Assembly (NCBI GenBank): GCA_937904535.1
Contig: CALELC010000562.1
Coordinates: 1-11,200, forward strand
Direction of reading: 5' to 3'
Source: an uncultured Planctomycetaceae bacterium
GTDB lineage: Bacteria; Planctomycetota; Planctomycetia; Pirellulales; Pirellulaceae
Length of the DNA stretch: 11,200 bases
Part shown: in pieces, positions 1 through 6,064 of the stretch
Position numbering within the stretch: the first letter of the stretch is position 1
Layout: each line of letters opens with the position of its first letter
Notes under the pieces: model-generated
Database searches by the model: none
Seen by the model: the letters and a program-made list of their open reading frames with translations, nothing else
Told to the model about the DNA's origin: nothing
Made by a program: the position numbers and the translations under genes

Positions 1-1050
1 GACGAGGCACACTGCGTTAGCCAATGGGGACACGATTTTAGGCCCGATTACCTTTGTCTCCGCTGGGTTCGCTCGCAATTAGGCGACCCGCCCGTGCTTG
101 CGCTCACGGCGACCGCCACGCCCGAAACGCTCGCCGATATTGAGCGTTCGCTGCGTTTGCGGGATCCGGAGATCGTCACCACCGGTATCAATCGGCCGAA
201 CATCCATCTGTCGGTCGAGCGTTTTACAAGCGACGCCGAGAAGCGAGCGCGGCTGACCGATCTGCTGCGGTTTGAAGCGGGGCAGGCAATCTGTTACGTG
301 GCAACCACCAAAGCCTGTGAGGAATTGGCGGACTGGCTGGCAGGCCAAGGGATCAGTACGGTGCATTATCACGGGCGGATGCGGCAAGCTGATCGAGCGG
401 CTGCCCAGGCAGCGTTTATGACCAATCAGGCTCGCGTGATGATTGCGACCAATGCGTTTGGACTGGGGATCGATAAGCCGGATATCCGCCAAGTGATTCA
501 TTATCACCTCTCCGGTTCTCTGGAATCGTATTACCAGGAGTTCGGACGCAGTGGTCGCGATGGTTTGCCGGCGCGCGGCACCTTGTTGTACACCCCCGAA
601 GATCGTCATTTGCAGCGTTTCTTCGCTCGCAGCGGCGGGGTTACGTCGACCGATTTGGTCAATGCACATCATGCGTTTGTCCAAGCCGCACAGGAGTTGA
701 ACAGCGAAGAGATCGGTTTGAGCGAGATTCTGCTCCGCAGCCCGCTTAAACGCGGCAAGTTAGCAGCCTGCCTGCAACTGTTAGCCAGCTATGGGATCGT
801 GGCACCGGTGGGCAAAAGCAACTGGCGACTGCTCGATGCGGAAGCTGACCGCAGTCAACTGGAACGCTTGGCCGATCAATCGCGCGAACGCCGTGCTCAG
901 CAAGAACTCCGGCTAGAGGAGATGATCGAATATGCCGAAAGCAGCTCGTGCTGCTGGAGTCGGCTGTTGGAGTACTTTGGCGAAAGCAGCGAGGCGGTGG
1001 AAAGCTGTGGCCGTTGCGATCGCTGCGCTCCGACGCCGGCTGCGGCATAA
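1..1050 (+). CDS. recQ: RecQ-family ATP-dependent DNA helicase, 5'-truncated by the window edge
   Basis: This is an ATP-driven 3'-5' DNA-unwinding enzyme of recombination and repair. The reading frame is open from base 1, so the N-terminus, including Walker A, lies outside; 349 residues are visible. They begin with the Walker B DEAH box and run straight into the RecQ aromatic-rich loop (SQWGHDFRPDY), then motif III TATAT. Motif V (ATNAFGLGIDKPD) is near residues 149-161 and motif VI (QEFGRSGRDG, with Ser where Ala is usual) at 179-188. A segment of about 75 residues resembling a winged helix follows (roughly 205-280). The protein then ends with a zinc site (C317/C318, C336, C339, C342). There is no winged helix after the zinc site and no HRDC domain, so this is the short architecture and not the E. 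coli type. A GTG at base 94 is internal and not the real start. The gene converges on dinB. Confidence 0.95.
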   Translation, partial: DEAHCVSQWGHDFRPDYLCLRWVRSQLGDPPVLALTATATPETLADIERSLRLRDPEIVTTGINRPNIHLSVERFTSDAEKRARLTDLLRFEAGQAICYVATTKACEELADWLAGQGISTVHYHGRMRQADRAAAQAAFMTNQARVMIATNAFGLGIDKPDIRQVIHYHLSGSLESYYQEFGRSGRDGLPARGTLLYTPEDRHLQRFFARSGGVTSTDLVNAHHAFVQAAQELNSEEIGLSEILLRSPLKRGKLAACLQLLASYGIVAPVGKSNWRLLDAEADRSQLERLADQSRERRAQQELRLEEMIEYAESSSCCWSRLLEYFGESSEAVESCGRCDRCAPTPAAA

Positions 1051-1065
1051 GGTATGCTGAACGTG

Positions 1066-1254
1066 GACGACCGCTCCGCCGGTCGTTCTTTCTTCCCGCT
1101 GCTTAGCCGCTTGTGTGCTGAAGACTCCGATCGCGGAGCGATCGGCGACACTGGGCGACTTTTGTCGACGACCGCTCCGTCGGTCGTTCTGCTTGGCTCG
1201 TTGCATTGAGATGCTTGGCACCGCGGGGATTCCGATCGCGGCGCGATCGGCGAC
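1066..1254. repeat. Two tandem copies of a ~100 bp two-hairpin repeat unit
   Basis: This fills the spacer between the convergent recQ-like and dinB genes. Each unit starts with a hairpin carrying a CTCCG loop and ends with one carrying a CGGAG-type loop, so the two halves are inverted relative to each other. Hairpin A occurs at 1067-1086 and 1168-1187 (arms ACGACC/GGTCGT, loop GCTCCGCC or GCTCCGTC). Hairpin B occurs at 1127-1145 and 1232-1250 (arms CCGATCG/CGATCGG, loop CGGAG or CGGCG). The 24-base blocks at 1066-1089 and 1167-1190 differ at one position. The 27-base blocks at 1123-1149 and 1228-1254 differ at two. The repeat period is about 101-105 bp. It resembles REP/BIME-type intergenic palindromes. 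It may help end transcription from both sides, but no U-tract follows the hairpins. Confidence 0.85.
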
Positions 1255-1269
1255 CATCGCTACCCGTGC

Positions 1270-2472
1270 TCAGTGCGCTTTGGGTGGACTTTTGAGTGGC
1301 GCTGGGCCGCTGGCCCGCCGCAAAGCCGCCGTCCCAAAACGCTCACGCACGGCGTCTGCCACTCGATCGAGCTGCCGCTGCTTAAGCTGTTGTTGCTCTT
1401 CAGGTTCATCAAACAGCAATTGCTGAACCGCCCCGTTTTCTGCAAAGCCACTGACTCCCATGCCTAGCAGCCGCACGCCGCTGCGCTCGGTTAGCCTCCC
1501 TGGCGGCAGCGCTTGGCTGAGCAACTCGCTGGCCGCCTGCCAAAGTTCCTGCGTCACGTCCGTGGCCTGGGCCAAGGTGCGCGAGCGGGTGATGGTGCGG
1601 AAGTCAGTGAAGCGCACCTTGATGTGGACCGTTTTGGCACGTCGCTGCTGACGTCGCAGCCGTCGCCCCACCTGATCGGTCAGCTCTAATAACCAGCCCC
1701 GTAGCGGTTCCAGATCAGAAAGATCGCTGGCGAAGGTCGTTTCATGCGACAGTGACTTGGCTTCACGGTCAGGCACGACCCGCCGCGGATCGATCCCCTG
1801 GGCCAGTCGCCAGAAGTGTTCTCCCGAATCGCCGAAGTGCTGACGCAGTGTCTCGAGCGACAGCGTTCGCAATTGACCAATCGTGTGGACGCCGAGCCGT
1901 TGGAGCGTTTGGTCGGTGACTTTGCCGACGCCCCACAGACGCCCGACCGGCAACGGATCGAGGAACTCGTGAACTCGCGCGGGGGCGACGATCACCAACG
2001 CATCGGGCTTTTCCAGGTCACTGGCGATCTTGGCGAGGAACTTATTAGGGGCAACACCGACCGACGCGATCAGGCCGGTTTCGGCTTTGATCTCTTGCTT
2101 GATCCGGCGGGCGATGGCGCCGGCTGGGCCAAACAACCCTTCACAACCACTGACGTCCAGGAACGCTTCGTCGAGCGCCAGCGGCTCCACAAGCGGGGTG
2201 TAGCGGAAAAAGAGGTTGCGAATCTGACGGGAGATCGCTGCGTAGTGCGCCATCCGCACCGGCAACACGATCGCCTGCGGACAGAGCCGCAGGGCGGTAG
2301 CGGTAGGCATTGCGCTGTGCACGCCAAATTGGCGGACCACATAGTTGGCCGCTGCAACGACGCCACGTCCTGCGGGAGTTCCTCCGACGATCACCGGCTT
2401 GCCTGCCAGTTCCGGTCGGTCACGCTGCTCGACCGCGGCGTAAAACGCATCCATGTCGATGTGCAAGATCAT
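1270..2472 (-). CDS. dinB: DNA polymerase IV (Y-family translesion polymerase)
   Basis: This cytoplasmic low-fidelity polymerase copies past damaged bases. It is 400 residues long, somewhat longer than the ~350 of E. coli DinB. The catalytic carboxylates are D6 and D8 in HIDMDAFYA and D101-E102 in LDEAFLDV. By alignment with E. coli F13 and Dpo4 Y12, the ribonucleotide steric gate is Y11. A helix-hairpin-helix-like segment (LWGVGKVT, ~179-186) and the little-finger domain (~240-345) follow. A sliding-clamp-binding motif, QQLLF (350-354), sits about 46 residues before the end. The tail after it is charged and then Pro/Ala-rich. The ATG at 2472 is chosen because the catalytic HIDMD must lie only a few residues in. 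No good Shine-Dalgarno precedes it. The gene stands alone: it converges with recQ and diverges from phoD. No LexA site was recognised. Confidence 0.97.
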   Translation of the reverse strand: MILHIDMDAFYAAVEQRDRPELAGKPVIVGGTPAGRGVVAAANYVVRQFGVHSAMPTATALRLCPQAIVLPVRMAHYAAISRQIRNLFFRYTPLVEPLALDEAFLDVSGCEGLFGPAGAIARRIKQEIKAETGLIASVGVAPNKFLAKIASDLEKPDALVIVAPARVHEFLDPLPVGRLWGVGKVTDQTLQRLGVHTIGQLRTLSLETLRQHFGDSGEHFWRLAQGIDPRRVVPDREAKSLSHETTFASDLSDLEPLRGWLLELTDQVGRRLRRQQRRAKTVHIKVRFTDFRTITRSRTLAQATDVTQELWQAASELLSQALPPGRLTERSGVRLLGMGVSGFAENGAVQQLLFDEPEEQQQLKQRQLDRVADAVRERFGTAALRRASGPAPLKSPPKAH

Positions 2473-2782
2473 GACTGGAAAGCCGAGTGCGAAGAAGGAG
2501 CGAATCCACCGCTAGCATAGCTCGCCCCACAGCCATGGGCGCTGGCACGGCGCTGCTTTTTCGCCAGCCTCGCACCGGTGTTTGCCGGTAAATCGGTGCC
2601 ACTCCGCAAGGTCGCGCGAGCCGTGGCGGCTCTGAGGCAAATGCCGCTCAGTAGCATCAGCTCCGTGAGATGAAATGTTGATGAAGAGCAGACCCTCCGG
2701 CCGACGGGTTGGTTAAGCTGATGATCCGCAGGGCAGATGATGGCGTGGTTGATCCGTCGTTCCGTTTGAGGAATCCTATTCG
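2473..2782. other. Divergent intergenic region between dinB and the phoD-like gene
   Basis: This 310 bp non-coding stretch must hold the promoters for both flanking genes. I see no convincing -35/-10 pair in either direction. A TATGCT hexamer on the minus strand (plus-strand 2514-2519) could be a dinB -10 box, but it has no matching -35. Two small inverted repeats are visible: ACCGG/CCGGT around 2575-2590 and GAGCCG/CGGCTC at 2618-2632. The right end carries a GAGGA ribosome binding site (2768-2772) for the next gene. No conserved small ORF was recognised. Confidence 0.6.
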
Positions 2783-4372
2783 ATGTTGAGCCGTAACGAA
2801 CTTGAGCGGTCTATCCGTTACGAAGGTGGTGTCTCTCGCCGCTGGTTTTTGGCATACGCTAGCGCCTTGAGTTCCATTCCGCTGTTGGGGCGGGCAACGT
2901 GGGCGAATCCCAAGCCGGTGTTCTCCAGCGATCCATTCACGCTGGGTGTAGTTTCCGGCGACCCCGATGCGACCAGCGTGGTGTTGTGGACACGCTTAGC
3001 TCCCCAGCCGCTCGAGGGCGATGGTGGGATGCCGGCGGAGGCGGTTGAAGTGACTTGGGAAATCGCTACCGATGAGAATATGAAAACGCTGGTCGCTTCC
3101 GGCACGACCATCGCCTCGCCGCAACTCGGTCACAGCGTCCATGTCGAAGCAGGGGGGCTGAAACCTAATAGCTGGTACTTCTACCGCTTTCGTGCCGGCG
3201 ATGCGGTCAGTCCTGTAGGGCGGACACGAACCTTTCCCGAACCGCAGACGCTGCCCGACCAGTTGAGGTTCGCGGTGACGTCCTGCCAAAACTATGAACA
3301 GGGACTGTTCACGGCTTATGAGCAGATGGCTCAAGATAATCTCGACCTCGTCTGTCAATTAGGAGATTATATCTACGAATACGAAGCGGGCCGCACGGGC
3401 CAGGTGCGCACCCATCATGGGCGAGAAGCCGAATCGCTCACCGATTACCGCATCCGTTACGCACAGTATCGCTTGGATCCGCTGTTGCAGCGGATGCATG
3501 CGGTGTGTCCGTGGGTGGTGACCTGGGACGATCACGAGTTCGACAACAACTGCGCCGGCGATTGTTCTGAACAGCTGGACGTCGATTCGGCCGCTTTTCT
3601 GGCGCGACGCTGCAATGCATATCAAGCCTATTATGAGGCGATGCCGCTGCGCAGCACGTGCTTACCCAGTGGGCCTCATTTGCAGTTGTATCGCAAGGCA
3701 TCGTTTGGCCGGCTCGCCGAATTCTTAGTGCTCGACACACGACAATATCGCAGTGACCAGCCGAACAATGACAAGCGTTCGCCGATCAATGAAGCCACGC
3801 TGGCCAGTTCACAGTCGATGCTGGGACAGCCTCAGCGCAACTGGCTTTACAAGAATCTGATCACCTCCCAAGCGACTTGGAATGTGTTGGCCCAACAGGT
3901 GATGATGGGAATGGTTGGGTTCCAAAGCGATAACAGCGAATTGGCTTACTCGATGGATCAATGGCCTGGCTATGCGGGCGAGCGAATGGAGTTGATGAAG
4001 TTCATTGCCGACCGGCGGGTCAGCAATCCGGTAGTGCTCACCGGTGATATTCATTCGGGCTGGGTGAACGAACTGCGCGTGGACGATCGCCGACATGATG
4101 ATCCGGTGGTGGCAACCGAGTTTGTCTCGACATCGCTGACCAGCGGCGGCAATGGGGTGGAGAAGCCCAAGGGGCTCGACGAGTTGATGGCCGACAATCC
4201 CTGCATCAAGTTCCACAACCGCGAACGCGGCTACATCCGCTGTGCGGTAACTCCGCAAAGCTGGAAAGCCGATTACATGGTGGTGGACGACGTGACGCGG
4301 CCGGGCGGCAAGACGTTCGAGCGGCGGTCGTTTGTCGTCGAAGCCGGGACTCCGGCGGTGCAACATGCCTAG
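2783..4372 (+). CDS. phoD: PhoD-like alkaline phosphatase/phosphodiesterase, Tat-exported
   Basis: This exported metallophosphatase releases phosphate from phosphomono- or diesters outside the cytoplasm. It has 529 residues. The N-terminus carries a twin-arginine signal (SRRWFL, residues 18-23), then a hydrophobic stretch ending near ATWA (38-41). A PhoD N-terminal domain covers about 50-152 and the catalytic domain about 162-515. Residues matching the B. subtilis PhoD metal site are C168 (TSCQNY), D195 and Y198 (GDYIYEY), and D422 and H424 (GDIHSGW). WDDHEFDNN (248-256) is the other family signature. The ATG is supported by GAGGA 10 bases upstream (2768-2772). The gene stands alone and ends at a hairpin repeat cluster. 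The family is certain. The substrate is not, and no Pho box was identified, so phosphate regulation is only assumed. Confidence 0.95.
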   Translation: MLSRNELERSIRYEGGVSRRWFLAYASALSSIPLLGRATWANPKPVFSSDPFTLGVVSGDPDATSVVLWTRLAPQPLEGDGGMPAEAVEVTWEIATDENMKTLVASGTTIASPQLGHSVHVEAGGLKPNSWYFYRFRAGDAVSPVGRTRTFPEPQTLPDQLRFAVTSCQNYEQGLFTAYEQMAQDNLDLVCQLGDYIYEYEAGRTGQVRTHHGREAESLTDYRIRYAQYRLDPLLQRMHAVCPWVVTWDDHEFDNNCAGDCSEQLDVDSAAFLARRCNAYQAYYEAMPLRSTCLPSGPHLQLYRKASFGRLAEFLVLDTRQYRSDQPNNDKRSPINEATLASSQSMLGQPQRNWLYKNLITSQATWNVLAQQVMMGMVGFQSDNSELAYSMDQWPGYAGERMELMKFIADRRVSNPVVLTGDIHSGWVNELRVDDRRHDDPVVATEFVSTSLTSGGNGVEKPKGLDELMADNPCIKFHNRERGYIRCAVTPQSWKADYMVVDDVTRPGGKTFERRSFVVEAGTPAVQHA

Positions 4373-4420
4373 CTAGGAGCATGCACACGTGCCGCCGAGG
4401 CAACTCGAAGCGCCGACCAG

Positions 4421-4612
4421 GGTGACCGCTCGCTTCGTCAAGCGAGCAGACATTTAGACACTGACCGCGGAACGGTCGGTGACATAGGTGGTCGATCGCT
4501 CCGCCGATCGAATGGAGTCAGATACCGGCCGCGGAGCGGGCGGCGACCAAGGTGACCACTCGCTCCGCCGATCGATTGGAGTTAGATACCGACTGCAGAT
4601 GCGATCGGCGAC
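4421..4612. repeat. Three tandem copies of a ~65 bp two-hairpin repeat unit
   Basis: Units lie at 4421-4486, 4487-4550 and 4551-4612, each beginning GGTG and ending near GGTGAC or CGGCGAC. Units 2 and 3 are very similar: both contain CGCTCCGCCGATCGA, then TGGAGT, then AGATACCG. Unit 1 has diverged. The first hairpin is GCTCGCTT/AAGCGAGC with loop CGTC in unit 1 (4428-4447) and TCGATCG/CGATCGA with loop CTCCGC in unit 2 (4492-4511). The second hairpin is GACCG/CGGTC with loop CGGAA in unit 1 (4463-4477); in unit 2 it is an imperfect 7-bp stem around a CGGAG loop. The loops and the trailing GGCGAC match the cluster at 1066-1254, so both belong to one family. The spacer between the two hairpins is shorter here. 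Confidence 0.82.
4428..4447 (+). terminator. Perfect 8-bp hairpin downstream of phoD, candidate terminator
   Basis: The arms GCTCGCTT and AAGCGAGC (4428-4435 and 4440-4447) pair perfectly around a 4-base CGTC loop, 55 bases past the phoD stop. It is the first hairpin of the repeat cluster. No T-run follows, so it is not a classical intrinsic terminator. A role in RNA 3'-end protection or termination is inferred only from its position. Confidence 0.4.
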
Positions 4613-4673
4613 GCACTGCCGCAGGTTCTGCTGGTCTGAGAGTTGCTGTCACAGGAATCTGCGACTGTGAGAC

Positions 4674-4928
4674 ATGCAATCTCGCTCCTTTCAGCGGCAG
4701 TGTGGCGACATGGACAGAGACCCGATCGGCGGACGGCCTCGCCCGCTTCACCGGCCTGAGAAGATCGGTGACGATCCCGATGGCGGACAGGTCATCGAAC
4801 CCAACGGTGATTCCGCCGAAGATCCGCTTGCCAACAGCCTTTTTCGTGGCTGCATCATCTCGATTCTGGCCTTCGGCTGTGTGTTGGCGCTCGTGGTGAT
4901 CGTGTACCGCCTGGTGACTTCGCAGTAG
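4674..4928 (+). CDS. Small single-pass membrane protein, unknown function
   Basis: This hypothetical protein has 84 residues from ATG 4674, or 72 from an in-frame ATG at 4710. The N-terminal ~55 residues are polar, rich in Asp, Pro, Arg and Gly, and predicted to be disordered. They are followed by one hydrophobic helix (about CIISILAFGCVLALVVIVY, residues 60-78) and a six-residue tail, RLVTSQ. This gives a tail-anchored layout with the long polar part probably in the cytoplasm. Neither start has a strong ribosome binding site; the shorter form begins MDRDPIGG and reads more like a normal N-terminus. The gene lies 62 bases after the repeat cluster and converges with the next gene. The change from acidic, polar residues to a clean membrane helix favours a real gene. 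No family was recognised. Confidence 0.6.
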   Translation: MQSRSFQRQCGDMDRDPIGGRPRPLHRPEKIGDDPDGGQVIEPNGDSAEDPLANSLFRGCIISILAFGCVLALVVIVYRLVTSQ

Positions 4929-4941
4929 TGATGGTTGTGGG

Positions 4942-4999
4942 TGGCTAGTCGTATTCTCCACCAGCGATCGCCGCGGCTGGTTCCGATCTGAGCTAGCCA
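4942..4999. terminator. Nested inverted repeats in a convergent spacer, candidate bidirectional terminator
   Basis: The spacer between two convergent genes holds an outer inverted repeat, TGGCTAG (4942-4948) and CTAGCCA (4993-4999). Inside it is ACCAGC (4960-4965) and GCTGGT (4976-4981). Both pairs are exact and could fold on either strand. No T-tract is present. The position between two gene ends suggests a transcription end point, but this is inference. Confidence 0.35.
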
Positions 5000-5003
5000 G
5001 AAC

Positions 5004-5891
5004 TCATGCGAGGTCTGCTGGCCAGTCGCCTGCTTCGAGCGTTAAGTTTTTCGCTGTCAGCGACTGCAACTGCGTGTCCCAGTTAACGATATAGGGCTCG
5101 CCGATCGGCGTTTCGGTGTCGATCAGGCCCAGTGACAGAGGCACAATCCGGCGGTGCCCGGCTTGTGCGTCGACCAGCGGCATCGCGTTGGGGTCGGGCC
5201 GCCCGCTGTAGATCCGCTTTTGGTCAGCGTAGAGCCGGGCGATGCGATGCAGCGCAACTACCCGAAACCAGTGCCAGGGGCGCTCCACATGCACGCAGCG
5301 GCGGCACCACTGCCAATCGTGAAACCGCCGCAATTCGGCTTCACGGATCAGAAAGCAACGCACGCAGCGTTTGCGAACCACTTGGCGGTCTTCGGCCGTC
5401 AAGCAAAACAGCCAGACCTGCCGTGGCATGGCGGAGGTGGCGACCGAGCCGCTGATCCAGCCAGCGGCGTCATTGAGCACCTCGAAGCCGATCGTGCCCT
5501 GAGTTGGCAGAATCGGCTGGTTGAGCGTGGTTTGGTCACCGAGCTTGCGCACAATCTCCGCGGCAGCAGGGTTATCGTATACCTGCTCAATCGTCCGCTT
5601 TTCGGCGACATTGCGGAATAGCAATTGGTAGTGCTCATCGGCCCCTGTGGGGCTGTTAGCAGCGTCCGTGCCGAGGGCTGTGAGAGCAATCGGGTGGAGG
5701 TAATGAGCCTGAAACAGCAGGTCATCTGAGTCACCGCGTTCCAGCTTGTTCAGCGATTGCAGCCGCCGGCGGATGACAAGGAACCAACTCAGCAGGACCC
5801 CGACGATCACACCGATCGCCTTACCAAACACTTCGGGCCAGAACACCCACCAGTCCCAATTGTCGCTGAGATTCTGCCACCACTGATTCAT
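5004..5891 (-). CDS. Unrecognised membrane-anchored protein with two CxxC pairs
   Basis: I do not recognise the family of this 295-residue protein. The first 20 residues are very rich in Trp and Asn/Asp (six Trp: NQWWQNLSDNWDWWVFW). One membrane helix follows (about 22-40, GKAIGVIVGVLLSWFLVI), then an RRR stop-transfer signal, which places the remaining ~250 residues in the cytoplasm. The soluble part contains C176-x2-C179 and C196-x2-C199 separated by 16 residues. This spacing suits a zinc-binding treble-clef or ribbon. The segment after it (200-224) is basic and aromatic (HVERPWHWFRVVALHRIARLY). ATG 5891 is firmly supported by a strong AGGAG ribosome site (plus-strand 5898-5902) six bases upstream. 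The gene converges with the small membrane protein and diverges from the DUF3472 gene. Zinc binding is inferred from cysteine spacing alone. Confidence 0.85.
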   Translation of the reverse strand: MNQWWQNLSDNWDWWVFWPEVFGKAIGVIVGVLLSWFLVIRRRLQSLNKLERGDSDDLLFQAHYLHPIALTALGTDAANSPTGADEHYQLLFRNVAEKRTIEQVYDNPAAAEIVRKLGDQTTLNQPILPTQGTIGFEVLNDAAGWISGSVATSAMPRQVWLFCLTAEDRQVVRKRCVRCFLIREAELRRFHDWQWCRRCVHVERPWHWFRVVALHRIARLYADQKRIYSGRPDPNAMPLVDAQAGHRRIVPLSLGLIDTETPIGEPYIVNWDTQLQSLTAKNLTLEAGDWPADLA

Positions 5892-6064
5892 GGCAAACTC
5901 CTGTTGGACCAGTGAATGGCCGAGATGTTCTCGATGAGGCTGCCCTGAGCGTTATTGTCCGCCTCTCTAAGATTAAAAGGTTGGGCAGGCCGTGAGAATC
6001 AGTCTGGAGTTAGGTTTAATGTGCTGCTGTTCACTTCCAATAAACCTCTCTGTTTTGCAAGGCA

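Noticed and set aside
1066..1254. CRISPR array
   Set aside because: There are only two units, the repeat period is about 100 bp, the repeats contain two separate hairpins, and no cas genes are nearby.
1115..1426. 103-codon plus-strand frame across the repeat cluster and the 3' end of dinB
   Set aside because: It runs through the hairpin repeats and antisense to dinB. Its Ala/Arg/Ser-rich product is typical of GC-rich shadow frames.
4552..4899. 115-codon plus-strand frame overlapping the small membrane protein
   Set aside because: Its first third is translated repeat sequence, and its later part is the out-of-frame version of the 4674-4928 gene, which has the better protein character.
4518..4961. 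147-codon minus-strand frame
   Set aside because: It spans the hairpin repeats and lies antisense to the small membrane protein. The product is low in hydrophobic structure and Arg/His/Ser-rich, with no recognisable motif.
5981..6020. Sigma-70 promoter TTGGGC ... TTTAAT ahead of the DUF3472 gene
   Set aside because: The hexamers are 28 bases apart, too far for a normal promoter, and no better pair was found.
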